A stretch of 55,435 bases of DNA from a virus. The stretch is from IMG/VR virus record IMGVR_UViG_3300019880_000002, positions 1-55,435 of that record. One strand, 5' to 3'. The notes under the pieces are model-generated. The model saw only the letters and a program-made list of their open reading frames with translations, searched no databases and was not told the origin of the DNA. The position numbers and the translations under genes were made by a program. This document shows positions 38,047-47,351 of this stretch, piece by piece. The first letter of the stretch is position 1. Every line of letters starts with the position of its first letter.

Positions 38047-40317
38047 ATGACCGCACCGGCTACGCCGGAAGAACAACGCCTTCGTCAGGAAATGTTCTTC
38101 AAGCTGCTGTTCGGAACAGACGTAGAAGGGTACGTTTGTCTTGCCTACATGAATATGCTAGGTGGCAAAAAGAACTTTACGGAGGAGTTCTTCATGTACC
38201 CTGATGAGCTCCCCCGAATGATTCACAGCATAGCTCAAAACCGTTCCAGCAACAATGTGTACTTCTGTCCGCAGATACTCAAAACTAACCAACGTGCGCC
38301 TGGACAAAAGAGCGCAAGAACGAAAGACAATATCAAAGTTTGCACGGCAGCTTGGGCAGACCTTGACACATGCAATCCATCACTGCTCCTCGTTCCCCCA
38401 TCCATAAGCTTAGAAACGTCGGACAACCGATTCCACGCCCTGTGGGTGTTTGACAAGCCAGTTGCCCCCGAAATCGCTGAACAGATCAGTAAGAACATTG
38501 CATACCACCATGTCAATGATGGAGCTGACAAAGGCGGTTGGGACTTAACCCAATTACTTCGTGTACCGGCAACATTCAATCTAAAGTACCCCCTGCCCTA
38601 TGAAGTACGAATTGCGAAAATCTCACGCGATCAAGTTCTGCTTGAAGAGTTCAGCGTGTATCGTGAGTCGAGGATCAACACACTTACTCACGATCCAATG
38701 CCTGAGGTTCTTCCGACAGATACTGGAAATGACATCCTGCAGAAGTATCGTAGGTCGATCAATTCCATCGTGTTCAGCATTCATAGTCAAGTACCTGGTG
38801 ATGTAGAAGAGGAAGGTGGTTGGAGCAAACCTCTTTGGCAACTTCAAATGCTTTGCTTTGAGGCAGGAATGTCTCGAGAGGAAGTATTCATTGTAGCCTC
38901 AGATGCTGCATGCAACAAGTACAAAAGAGATGGTAAGCACCCACGCCTTTTATGGGACGAAGTATGTCGGGCGTATCTCACGACGGTTGAAAAGCTTAAC
39001 ATTCTGGTACCTGAAACGGAAAAGCAATCGCCGCTGATAACGTCCGAGGAACTTAAGTCGTTGGAGGGTTATGAAACGTTTGTAGAAAGGTACATCCAAT
39101 GGGCAAGTACCCTTGGGGACGCGGCGAAAGCATACCACCAAGCCGGCGCGCTTATGATCCTGTCCTCTTTGTTGGCTGGAACGATTCGCTTGCCGACGTC
39201 GTTCGGCGTTATCATGCCGAATCTGTGGTTCATGCTCCTAGCGGACACGACTCTGACACGAAAATCGACTGCTATGGACATAGCGATGGACATGCTGGAC
39301 GCAGTGGACGACAACGTGCTGCTCGCCACAGATGGGTCCCTCGAAGGTCTTATGCAGTCATTAGAGATACGACCAGGCAAGCCATCGATGTTCCTGCGCG
39401 ACGAGTTTTCCGGGCTTATCGAGGCCATGACCCGAAAAGACTACTACGCTGGTATGGCCGAAGCACTTACAAAACTATACGACGGCAAGACAATGAAAAG
39501 AGTACTAAAACGTGAAACAGTAACGGTTAGGGAACCATGTCTTCTAATTTTTGCAGGAGGGATCAAAACAAGGGTCCAATCACTCCTGACACTGGACCAT
39601 GTGTCTTCTGGTTTCGTTCCGAGGTTTTTGTTCTTGACTGCGGAGTCAGATGTCTCTACCTTGCAACCTTTAGGTCCACCCACCCCGGAGAACCTGGAGG
39701 GCCGACAAGAACTGATCGAGGAACTGGAAGAGCTGAGGGATAGATACATCGTCACCCATGAAGTCATTGTTAAGGGTAACGTCGTTGATATCTCCGAGGC
39801 AAGGTGGGATGCCAAGCTAACTCCTGAAGCTTGGCAAAGGTACAATCAGCTCGAAGCTACTCTGTTGTACTCAGGTGTTAATAGTGATCAACCGGACATT
39901 ATGACACCTGTGTATGACCGACTAGCCAAGTCAATCTTGAAGGTAGCCGTACTCATTGCAGCAACAAGGCCACAAGAGGAACTCGTGGTCGTCGAGATAG
40001 AAGACCTACTGCAAGCCATCATGTACGGCGAAGGCTGGAGAACATATGCTACCGAGATCGTAAATGGTATCGGGCGCTCCGCAAACGAGATTCTACTCCA
40101 GCGCGTCTTCAAGAGTATTCGAAAGCACCCTGGAATTGCTAGGTCGGTACTAATGCAATGGTACCACCTAGAAGCTAGACAAGCCGACATCATCTTTGGT
40201 ACGCTTGAACAACGAGGACTTATCCTGGCGACCAAGATGAACAGAACGTTCGTATACGAAGCAGCTGGGAGGCTGAAGTTCAATGACCCAAAAGCCCTTA
40301 GCCCTAGCCGTACTTAG
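38047..40317 (+). CDS. Primase-helicase (AEP/RepB-type primase with DUF3987-like ATPase)
   Basis: 756 aa. The N-terminal third has the archaeo-eukaryotic primase pattern: AWADLDTCNPS (catalytic Asp pair, about 99-109), NRFHALWVFDKP (His, about 127-138) and GWDLTQLLRVPATFNLKYP. The C-terminal part (about 350-560) is a DUF3987-like ATPase with ADTTLTRKST as P-loop (about 399-408), LRDEFSG and FAGGI motifs. It should prime and unwind DNA at the fork. Overlaps QueC by 35 bases. Confidence 0.85.
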   Translation: MTAPATPEEQRLRQEMFFKLLFGTDVEGYVCLAYMNMLGGKKNFTEEFFMYPDELPRMIHSIAQNRSSNNVYFCPQILKTNQRAPGQKSARTKDNIKVCTAAWADLDTCNPSLLLVPPSISLETSDNRFHALWVFDKPVAPEIAEQISKNIAYHHVNDGADKGGWDLTQLLRVPATFNLKYPLPYEVRIAKISRDQVLLEEFSVYRESRINTLTHDPMPEVLPTDTGNDILQKYRRSINSIVFSIHSQVPGDVEEEGGWSKPLWQLQMLCFEAGMSREEVFIVASDAACNKYKRDGKHPRLLWDEVCRAYLTTVEKLNILVPETEKQSPLITSEELKSLEGYETFVERYIQWASTLGDAAKAYHQAGALMILSSLLAGTIRLPTSFGVIMPNLWFMLLADTTLTRKSTAMDIAMDMLDAVDDNVLLATDGSLEGLMQSLEIRPGKPSMFLRDEFSGLIEAMTRKDYYAGMAEALTKLYDGKTMKRVLKRETVTVREPCLLIFAGGIKTRVQSLLTLDHVSSGFVPRFLFLTAESDVSTLQPLGPPTPENLEGRQELIEELEELRDRYIVTHEVIVKGNVVDISEARWDAKLTPEAWQRYNQLEATLLYSGVNSDQPDIMTPVYDRLAKSILKVAVLIAATRPQEELVVVEIEDLLQAIMYGEGWRTYATEIVNGIGRSANEILLQRVFKSIRKHPGIARSVLMQWYHLEARQADIIFGTLEQRGLILATKMNRTFVYEAAGRLKFNDPKALSPSRT

Positions 40318-41218
40318 CGGCGGGCTCGACTCCACTACGATGGTGTACGAGCTTATCGAACAGGGCTACCAAGTTGACTGCGTCTCGTTCAACTACGGGC
40401 AGCGTCACAAGAAGGAACTGAAGTTTGCAGCATCGACCTGTGCGATGTTGAATCTCAAGCACGACACCGTCGATCTATCGGGATTGACACACCTCATCTC
40501 GAACTCGGCACTCACCTCAGGACGTGCAGAGACTCCAAGTGAGGAGTTCAACAACGATTTCAACCAGCTTATCGACGTGCCTGAGGGTCACTACGCTGAA
40601 GATACTATGGCAGCTACAGTCGTACCAAATCGAAACATGATTATGATCTCCATCGCTGCTGGCATCGCTGTGAATCGTCAGGCGAAGACGATCGGTGTTG
40701 GAGTACATTCCGGAGACCACTTCGTCTATCCTGATTGTCGTCCGGAGTTCATCTTCGCTGCAGGGCAAGCCATCATCATGGGCAACATGGGCTTCCATAA
40801 CTTCGACATCGAGTTCGATCCTGAGGACCCTAAGTACGTGGATCTCGTTGTGCAGGGTTGGACGCGTATGGCGAAGCCTTTAACGACACCTTTCATGGAA
40901 TCGTCGAAGGCTGATATTGCCTTCAGGGCGCTCGAGCTTGGCGTTCCGCTCTTCATGACGTGGAGCTGCTATAAGGGTGGCGACAATCATTGTGGACGTT
41001 GTGGCACGTGTGTCGAGCGTCTCGAAGCAATTGACGAGGCCCAGAAGCGATGGGTTTGGGAGAAGCCAGGTATGAGTGTGCCCGTTGACCAAACGGTGTA
41101 CGATGACGAAGAGTACTGGCAGGTTGTCGTTCATGAGGCGAAGAAGGCAACTGCCGAAGAAGAAGAAGAAGAAGAAGAAGATGAAGGCTTCATGGATAAT
41201 CACTCCGAGGTATACTAA
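40283..41218 (+). CDS. queC: 7-cyano-7-deazaguanine (preQ0) synthase
   Basis: 311 aa. PP-loop SGGLDSTT (about 12-19) for ATP, VPNRNM (about 113-118), and a zinc site C-x7-C-x2-C-x2-C (CYKGGDNHCGRCGTC, about 233-247). QueC turns 7-carboxy-7-deazaguanine into preQ0 using ATP and ammonia. It is longer than usual (about 230 aa) because of a C-terminal extension with a run of eight Glu encoded by GAA repeats. First gene of the deazaguanine cluster; QueE begins at its stop. Confidence 0.93.
   Translation: MTQKPLALAVLSGGLDSTTMVYELIEQGYQVDCVSFNYGQRHKKELKFAASTCAMLNLKHDTVDLSGLTHLISNSALTSGRAETPSEEFNNDFNQLIDVPEGHYAEDTMAATVVPNRNMIMISIAAGIAVNRQAKTIGVGVHSGDHFVYPDCRPEFIFAAGQAIIMGNMGFHNFDIEFDPEDPKYVDLVVQGWTRMAKPLTTPFMESSKADIAFRALELGVPLFMTWSCYKGGDNHCGRCGTCVERLEAIDEAQKRWVWEKPGMSVPVDQTVYDDEEYWQVVVHEAKKATAEEEEEEEEDEGFMDNHSEVY
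41158..41181 (+). repeat. GAA trinucleotide run
   Basis: Eight in-frame GAA codons encode a poly-Glu tract near the QueC C-terminus. A simple repeat of this type can change length by slippage. Confidence 0.8.
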
Positions 41219-41955
41219 TGGTATGGATCAACGAGATCTTCGGACCAACAATCCAAGGTGAAGGATCCGCAGCAGGTAGACACTGCATGTTCATTCGTGT
41301 TGCGGATTGCAACCTAGAATGTTCCTGGTGTGATACAGCTTACACCTGGGCGTTCACTGCATCCAAGGCAGGCGCAACCGAAAGCGGACGGCTTTACGAT
41401 AAGGCTAGTAATCGCTACGTGATGATGTCATCTGAGGTTATTGACCGCCTACGCAAGCTATGGGATGTTAAGAGGCATCCGACCACAATCGTCATTTCTG
41501 GTGGCGAGCCTCTAATGCAGGCTCGTGACCTAGTTCCTATTATACAGGAGCTGAGCCAATGGGGTAACCAGATTCACATCGAAACGGCTGGCACACTCTT
41601 CTCACCTACCGCATTCGATTGCTGGGTAACACAATACAACGTATCGCCCAAGCTTATGAACAGTGGGAATTTACTTTCGAAGCGACGTAAAATCGAAGTG
41701 CTTCAAGACTTCGCAGAGAAGCCGCACGCATGGTTCAAGTTCGTTGTGCAGGATACTCCTGACTTTGGGGAAATCGATGAGCTAGTGGAGATGCTCAACA
41801 TCAATCCGAATCGAGTCATGGTTATGCCGGAAGGTGTAACTGCAGAAAGAAACATCGAAGTCGCACGTCGAATTGCCACACATGCTGTTAGTCGAGGCTA
41901 TGGACTTTCGTTCCGTACGCACATCCTGCTATGGGAATCTACAAGAGGGAAGTAA
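41218..41955 (+). CDS. queE: 7-carboxy-7-deazaguanine synthase (radical SAM)
   Basis: 245 aa. EIFGPTIQGEGSAAGRHCMFIRV leads into CNLECSWC, the C-x3-C-x2-C variant that binds the radical-SAM iron-sulfur cluster. ISGGEPLMQ is the SAM-binding motif. QueE forms the 7-deazapurine ring from carboxy-tetrahydropterin. Starts with the last base of QueC. Confidence 0.93.
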   Translation: MVWINEIFGPTIQGEGSAAGRHCMFIRVADCNLECSWCDTAYTWAFTASKAGATESGRLYDKASNRYVMMSSEVIDRLRKLWDVKRHPTTIVISGGEPLMQARDLVPIIQELSQWGNQIHIETAGTLFSPTAFDCWVTQYNVSPKLMNSGNLLSKRRKIEVLQDFAEKPHAWFKFVVQDTPDFGEIDELVEMLNINPNRVMVMPEGVTAERNIEVARRIATHAVSRGYGLSFRTHILLWESTRGK

Positions 41956-41956
41956 A

Positions 41957-42307
41957 ATGGGAATGCATGGAAGCAACATTTTCCTGGATGATGGCCCGGG
42001 CGATAGTAGTTACCTCGCTAACACTCTGGAAGCAATTGTTCCAATCGAGTATCGTGTTGAGGTGTACAACGGATCAGCAGAGCCAGTCTTGACCCTAAGG
42101 ACGTGGGGCGGATGGAACATCGAGGGTTCATTCCTCTGTGTTCATGACGTGAATGGTTTGAAGGAAGCTCACATCATCGCCGAGGACGTGGAATACATCA
42201 AGACAGTCGAAGTTGCTGAGTACATGGCAGCCAAAGAAGACAAGCTAGCCATCATTCCTGGCGACAACAACTTCCTCAGTGCTACTGAGCAGATGGAGGT
42301 ACAGTGA
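41957..42307 (+). CDS. Unknown protein within the deazaguanine cluster
   Basis: 116 aa from ATG 41957 with GAGGGAAGTAAA upstream. Beta-rich, acidic (YRVEVYNGSAEPVLTLRTWGGWN), no catalytic motif recognised. Embedded between QueE and QueD with a four-base overlap to QueD, so a role in the pathway or its regulation is possible. Confidence 0.7.
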   Translation: MGMHGSNIFLDDGPGDSSYLANTLEAIVPIEYRVEVYNGSAEPVLTLRTWGGWNIEGSFLCVHDVNGLKEAHIIAEDVEYIKTVEVAEYMAAKEDKLAIIPGDNNFLSATEQMEVQ

Positions 42308-42759
42308 ATAGCTTCAGAGCAGGACTCTTCGTAAGACACAACGCGGAGATTGCACATCGTCTCTTGTTGTTGCCTGGCAAGTGTCAGCAAATCCATGGAC
42401 ACTCACTCGATGTCGAACTGAGCATCGCTGGACACATCGATGCAAATGGTATTCTAGCTGGTTTGGACTTCTCGAACGTGAAGAGTGTCTTCCGGGATTA
42501 CCTCGATACGATGTTCGACCACCAACTTCACTTGAACGCTGATGATCCATGGGCAAACATCCTGCATGCAGAAGATGGCGATGTAATGCTGATCAATACG
42601 ATGGGAGGGCTGCCAGGTCTTCGTACATGGCCTGGAGATCCAACCACTGAAAACTTCGCAAAGTGGATGTGTGAACACATGCACGAGAAGTTCGGATTGC
42701 CTGTCAAGATCGCCATCATCGAAACCCAAAGCAACGGTGCAGAATACGAGTTGGGATAA
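42304..42759 (+). CDS. queD: 6-carboxy-tetrahydropterin synthase
   Basis: 151 aa from GTG 42304. AEIAHRLLLLPGKCQQIHGHSL holds the zinc histidines (first His, then HGH) and the catalytic Cys; DHQLHL and PTTENFAKWM follow. The family converts dihydroneopterin triphosphate to carboxy-tetrahydropterin, feeding QueE. Four-base overlap upstream. Confidence 0.92.
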   Translation: MNSFRAGLFVRHNAEIAHRLLLLPGKCQQIHGHSLDVELSIAGHIDANGILAGLDFSNVKSVFRDYLDTMFDHQLHLNADDPWANILHAEDGDVMLINTMGGLPGLRTWPGDPTTENFAKWMCEHMHEKFGLPVKIAIIETQSNGAEYELG

Positions 42760-43094
42760 TGGCCAAGAGAAATGGAAAGCAAAGTCGATTCTCACTTAGT
42801 GATCGACTTGCATCGATGGCCGAAAAGGCTGAAATCCGGCGCATGAAGAAGGAAGGCGCTAGCAGGGAAGAGATTGCACAAGAGCACCGATGGACGCCAG
42901 TACCTAACCGTAAGCACCTCCGAAGTGTGGGCATCAACATCACTCACTCAGCTTCGATGTACGGACGGCTTGTTCGCTACCGTCTTACTCCATGTTCCCT
43001 CCAAACGTCCGTTGCGATCCACACCATAGGATCTGATGGCAATACCAAGAAGTTCATTGTGCCTCGTGATCGATACGAAAACAAGGACGCCTAA
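42759..43094 (+). CDS. Unknown basic protein within the deazaguanine cluster
   Basis: 111 aa from ATG 42759, sharing one base with the QueD stop. A basic helical N-terminus (RLASMAEKAEIRRMKKEGASREEIAQEH) resembles a small helix-turn-helix of the resolvase type. The C-terminal half is beta-rich. Could be DNA binding. Unknown. Confidence 0.68.
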   Translation: MAKRNGKQSRFSLSDRLASMAEKAEIRRMKKEGASREEIAQEHRWTPVPNRKHLRSVGINITHSASMYGRLVRYRLTPCSLQTSVAIHTIGSDGNTKKFIVPRDRYENKDA

Positions 43095-43756
43095 TGCCAG
43101 GCGAGTCTGTAGTACCAGAAGAGTTCAAGGATATATTGAAAAGGCTTGGTGCAGATCTAGTGAAGCAGAATCCTAACATGTTAGGCTTCAAAGCCTTGGC
43201 CGATCCGGAGAAGGAGTCGATCGAAGCTGCAGAGGTTCTTCTTCGTACTGCAGCTGGCCTCGACGTGAATGACATGCATGGCAAGGACACACCAACGCGC
43301 TTCGTTCACATGTTGAAGGAGCTTACAGAGCCTCTTCCGATCAAGTGGAAGACGTTCCCGAACGATGGAATGGACGAGATGATCATCGTCCGCAACATTC
43401 CATTCGTTTCACTTTGTAATCACCACGTCATTCCTTTCATTGGAAAGGCTGACATCGGCTACGTTCCGGACGAGTCTGTAGCAGGCTTGAGCAAGTTTGC
43501 CCGAGTCGTACACCACTTCTCCAAGGCACTTCAAGTTCAAGAACGACTGACACAACAGATTGCCAACTTCCTTGAAGAGAACCTCAAGCCTAGAGGGGTA
43601 GCTGTTGTTATGGAAGCCGAACACCTCTGTATGACGATTCGAGGTGTACAGACACCAGGTACTAAAACGTATACGGCAGTCATGTCTGGTGTATACAATG
43701 ATCACGCTCGTACTGCAAAAGCCGAGTTTTTGGCAAGGCTGAATGGCGGACACTAA
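43094..43756 (+). CDS. folE: GTP cyclohydrolase I
   Basis: 220 aa. SLCNHHVIPFIGKADIGYVP carries the zinc Cys and the catalytic His pair. KFARVVHHFSKALQVQERLT and EAEHLCMTIRGV (second zinc Cys) complete the signature. It opens GTP to dihydroneopterin triphosphate, the first step to preQ0. Confidence 0.93.
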   Translation: MPGESVVPEEFKDILKRLGADLVKQNPNMLGFKALADPEKESIEAAEVLLRTAAGLDVNDMHGKDTPTRFVHMLKELTEPLPIKWKTFPNDGMDEMIIVRNIPFVSLCNHHVIPFIGKADIGYVPDESVAGLSKFARVVHHFSKALQVQERLTQQIANFLEENLKPRGVAVVMEAEHLCMTIRGVQTPGTKTYTAVMSGVYNDHARTAKAEFLARLNGGH

Positions 43757-44124
43757 TGCCTGACATAACTGACGACTTCAAGCGGCAGGCTGACGAAGAG
43801 CACATGACCATTCGTGGATCGGCTAAGGCTGAAGAAGCAGCACTGTCCTTCGCACAAATAATCGCAGACCTAAGCGTTGAGTATGACGAGATGTCTATAA
43901 CTCGTCATGGTCTAGGCGCAGAGAAGTATGGTCCAGGAAAGTTCCTGGTCGTCGATACCATCCAGGAAGCACTAGAAGAGATTGTCGACCTTGGTAACTA
44001 CGTAAGGTACACCTTCATCAAGCTCCGACTCCTCCAGGAATCCATTGCACAGTCCTTGCCACCGGAAGGACTTGAGACAGGATTCATCAAGGCCAAGACG
44101 GCCACGTCAGTAAAGGAAAAGTAG
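43756..44124 (+). CDS. MazG-like protein (tentative)
   Basis: 122 aa. DTIQEALEEIVDLGNYVRYTFIKLRLLQ contains the E-x2-E-E-x3-D-type helix of the MazG/dUTPase all-alpha superfamily, and HGLGAEKYGPGKF precedes it. It could clear normal nucleotides or control the pool for base exchange. The call rests on one helix pattern. Confidence 0.5.
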   Translation: MPDITDDFKRQADEEHMTIRGSAKAEEAALSFAQIIADLSVEYDEMSITRHGLGAEKYGPGKFLVVDTIQEALEEIVDLGNYVRYTFIKLRLLQESIAQSLPPEGLETGFIKAKTATSVKEK

Positions 44125-44879
44125 TGCGTGCAGCTTTAATTCCCCCGAAAGGCTTTGAGCATACGGCACTCGAGAGTGACATCCACCTCGTGCTACCACT
44201 TCCCCCACTGCTCAAGCGTCCAGACTACATTCGGACGTACGTCGAAGCTCGTAAGCGAGGCGACTACGTCATCCTCGACAATGGATGTGCTGAAGGTCAG
44301 CTCGTTGAAGGCAAGACGCTTCTGGACTTTGCCAAGATAATCAAGGCGCACGAGATTGTCGCTCCCGACATTATGGGCAACGCTGCACAGACGTTGGAAG
44401 CGACAAACATGTTCCTGGATGAGAACCCAGAGGCAGCTGACTACAACATCATGGCTGTACTCCAAGGTGAAACTCCAAACGAGATCCAATTCCTTCTCGA
44501 TCAGTTTGCCAAGCGTGACGAGATCGTTACCATCGGAGTACCGAAGGTACACGTCCAAAAGGCTGACACACCGATCCGTCGAGACATAGTCACAATGATT
44601 CACAGGCATTACCCAGGCAGGTTCCAGATTCACTTGCTCGGACTCAGCAATCAGTTCGCTGACGAAATGCTGGCAATCAAGTTCGATCCAGGCACCGTCC
44701 GCTCGATGGATTCCGCCCAGCCTTACAAGATCACTGAACGTGGCTGGTACATGTCAGCTACCTTTGCTGCTTCAGTAAGGCGGACTGGATACTTCACTTA
44801 CAAGAAGGAGGTCGATCTCAAACTACTGTCTGCGAACATCGCTACGTTCAAGGAATGGGCTGCGAGGCATGAAAGCTGA
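44124..44879 (+). CDS. dpdA: DpdA-like DNA guanine transglycosylase
   Basis: 251 aa from GTG 44124, shorter than bacterial tRNA-guanine transglycosylase but with its barrel landmarks in order: YVILDNGCAEG (in place of DSGGFQ, about 50-60), VAPDIMGN (about 76-83), MAVLQGE (about 110-116), IGVPKVH, IHLLGLSN (about 169-176) and SMDSAQPYK with a candidate nucleophile Asp. Phage DpdA enzymes put preQ0 into DNA. Its place at the end of a complete preQ0 set supports this. The tRNA enzyme's zinc Cys set is absent. Confidence 0.75.
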   Translation: MRAALIPPKGFEHTALESDIHLVLPLPPLLKRPDYIRTYVEARKRGDYVILDNGCAEGQLVEGKTLLDFAKIIKAHEIVAPDIMGNAAQTLEATNMFLDENPEAADYNIMAVLQGETPNEIQFLLDQFAKRDEIVTIGVPKVHVQKADTPIRRDIVTMIHRHYPGRFQIHLLGLSNQFADEMLAIKFDPGTVRSMDSAQPYKITERGWYMSATFAASVRRTGYFTYKKEVDLKLLSANIATFKEWAARHES

Positions 44880-47259
44880 ACATCTTGGCGCTGACTGCTC
44901 TCACTGCCCGCTGCGAGACGGTGCGTATGTGCCTTCACAACACCCACAGGGAGTGCGGGAGCGAGTAGATGGCGAACGTAGATTAGTTGTAGTCGGTGAG
45001 GCTCCTGGATTTTACGAAGGGACCTACGGAAGACCGTTCACAGGACCTAGCGGAAAACTGCTGGATGCTGTCTTAAAGCATCATGGTATAAAACGAAGCG
45101 AGGTACTACTAACCAATGCTTGTCTATGCAGGCCTGAGAATAACGCAACTCCTCCTCGTAGCGCGATTGTTGCATGTAAGAATCGTCTCGCGAGGGAAAT
45201 TCGAGAATTCGAAACTACAGATATCGTTGCACTTGGTGGGACCGCAGGAACTCTTCTGGTTGACGATCCGGGCACAATTACCACGCTGCGAGTTGGGCCG
45301 CCTAAACTTGGCGCAAGGTTTCTCAATGCGCCGGAGGGGCCTGATAATACTATCCGAGTTATTCCGACTTGGCACCCGGCGTACTGTCTGCGAAATGCAG
45401 ATGCGTTCCCGGCCCTCGTATCCGACATTGGAAAACTGAAGGAGAGCAGTCGTGAGCCTTGGAGTGAACCTCAATGGCGAAGCTTTGACGATCCTGATCA
45501 GGCGCTCGCCGTCATCGCCGAACTGGGAGAGCTTGAAGGCCCTCTCGTCATTGATATTGAAGTCGGCATTGAAAAAGACGTTGCCGGAGACGATCACCCG
45601 AACAACTATTCTCTCCTCTGCGTGGGAATTGCTTACGCAAGGCGACGAGCAGTGGTTCTGGGTGAGCGTGCACTTGAAGACAGTACAGTGGTCGATGAAC
45701 TGCGGAAACTCTTCCGCGGAAAACGACTCATCGCCCACAATGGTAAATTTGATCTTGCCGGACTCTATCCAAGACTCGGCGCCTTGGAACTCTGGTTCGA
45801 CACCATGCTTGCCAGCTACTGCCTCGATGAACGACCAGGCAACCATGGTCTTAAGGTACTAGCTGTCGAAAAGCTTGGAGCTCCAAAGTACGACGACGAG
45901 ATCAGGCGCTTCATCCCGAAGCGTGGTAACTATGGTGATATCCCGCGCCCTATCCTTTACAAGTACAATGCAATGGATGTTGCTTGTACTTGGGACTTGT
46001 ACGAGATGTTCACGGAAGCAATGGAACGTGAAGATGTTCGTATGGTCCACGACTTCCTGATCAAGGCTTCTAACCAGCTCATGTACCTCGAGCTGAATGG
46101 AATCCACATTGACAAGGAAGCCATGGCTAAGCTTGATGCAGAGTACATGGGACGTCTCGAGCAACTCGAAACCGAGATGAACGAAGTCATCCAGAAGTCA
46201 ACAGGGCACCTGGACGATGGTAAGTGGCTCGGCATTAACCCAAGATCTCCAAAGCAAGTAAAGGGTTACCTGGAGACGCAGGGGGTCAACGTTGCATCTA
46301 CGAACGAAGAAACACTCACAGCGCTGCTCGCCAGATTGCCTGTCGGGAGTGCCCGAAGAGAGTTTGTCCGAGTTCTTCTTAGGTATCGACGCCAGCACAA
46401 GCTCTACAGTACATATATCGCTGGAATCCGTAAACGACTATACCGCGGACGTGTTTACACTACTTACATGCTCCACGGTACTACGAGCGGACGGCTGGCA
46501 TCTCGAAACCCGAATCTCCAAAACATTGTCCGTGATAAGGAGATCCGACGGCAGTTTGGTGTCACTCGACCAGACAACGTTCTGATCCAGTGTGACTACG
46601 CTAACGCGGAAGCACGTGTCATGGCTACGCTAGCCCAAGATGATTATCTTAAAACCATCCTCAGTAACCAAACACCAGGATATAAGTTCTTCAACGAACT
46701 ATCCGACCAGTTGTACGGTGCAGGCAAATGGGGCAAGGAGGAGTACATTCGTACGAAGGCATTCTTCTACGGCATTGCGTATGGACGTGAGTCGTGGTCG
46801 ATTGCAAGAGAGTACGGATTGTCAGCAAGAGAAGGTGAACGCCAGTATCGAGAGTTCCTGAATCTATTCCCTGGCGTGATGCAATGGCAAGAAGATATTA
46901 AGCACCATGTCTCGTCAGGTAAGCCTTTGGTCACACCATTCGGAAGGCGCAGACGGTTCTGGCTAATCACTGATAGTAATCGGAAGGATGTGATGAATGA
47001 AGCGCTGTCCTATTTGCCGCAAAGTACCGCAAGCGACATTTGCCTTAGCGCCCTTATACGTGTGCGTCCAATGTTGCGTGGTCTGGGTTTCCTCCGACTT
47101 ACTATTCACGACGCGCTCGTTGTCGAGTGCGCTGAGAGTCGTGCCGAGGAAGTATCAACACTTCTTAGTTCGGTCATGGTCGATGAGGGAAGACGGTACA
47201 CCGATTACATCCCCTTTCCCGTCGATAGTTCTATAGGCAAGAGTTGGGGTGACCTGTAA
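44869..47259 (+). CDS. DNA polymerase I with N-terminal uracil-DNA glycosylase domain
   Basis: 796 aa. Residues 1-185 are a family-4-like UDG: CSHCPL, GEAPGFYEGTYGRPF, NACLCRPENN and HPAYC. Then comes a 3'-5' exonuclease: VIDIEVG (about 222-228), AHNGKFDLAG, YNAMDVACTWD. The polymerase follows: CDYANAEARVMA (motif A), RTKAFFYGIAYGRE (motif B), TIHDALVVEC (motif C, HDA instead of HDE). There is no 5' nuclease. This is the phage replicative polymerase of the type found in many actinophages. Overlaps the DpdA gene by 11 bases. Confidence 0.92.
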   Translation: MKAEHLGADCSHCPLRDGAYVPSQHPQGVRERVDGERRLVVVGEAPGFYEGTYGRPFTGPSGKLLDAVLKHHGIKRSEVLLTNACLCRPENNATPPRSAIVACKNRLAREIREFETTDIVALGGTAGTLLVDDPGTITTLRVGPPKLGARFLNAPEGPDNTIRVIPTWHPAYCLRNADAFPALVSDIGKLKESSREPWSEPQWRSFDDPDQALAVIAELGELEGPLVIDIEVGIEKDVAGDDHPNNYSLLCVGIAYARRRAVVLGERALEDSTVVDELRKLFRGKRLIAHNGKFDLAGLYPRLGALELWFDTMLASYCLDERPGNHGLKVLAVEKLGAPKYDDEIRRFIPKRGNYGDIPRPILYKYNAMDVACTWDLYEMFTEAMEREDVRMVHDFLIKASNQLMYLELNGIHIDKEAMAKLDAEYMGRLEQLETEMNEVIQKSTGHLDDGKWLGINPRSPKQVKGYLETQGVNVASTNEETLTALLARLPVGSARREFVRVLLRYRRQHKLYSTYIAGIRKRLYRGRVYTTYMLHGTTSGRLASRNPNLQNIVRDKEIRRQFGVTRPDNVLIQCDYANAEARVMATLAQDDYLKTILSNQTPGYKFFNELSDQLYGAGKWGKEEYIRTKAFFYGIAYGRESWSIAREYGLSAREGERQYREFLNLFPGVMQWQEDIKHHVSSGKPLVTPFGRRRRFWLITDSNRKDVMNEALSYLPQSTASDICLSALIRVRPMLRGLGFLRLTIHDALVVECAESRAEEVSTLLSSVMVDEGRRYTDYIPFPVDSSIGKSWGDL

Positions 47260-47351
47260 TGAAGTGGAAGACCATCGAGAAGATTCTGGTGGTCGTTGGT
47301 GCCCTAGTGGCTTTGCTATCGTACGCTACAGTATCTGGGGTGAAACTATAG
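47259..47351 (+). CDS. 30-aa membrane peptide
   Basis: ATG 47259 overlaps the polymerase stop, and its TAG overlaps the next GTG. Basic start then a helix ILVVVGALVALLSYATVSG. Probably translated by coupling. Confidence 0.52.
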   Translation: MKWKTIEKILVVVGALVALLSYATVSGVKL

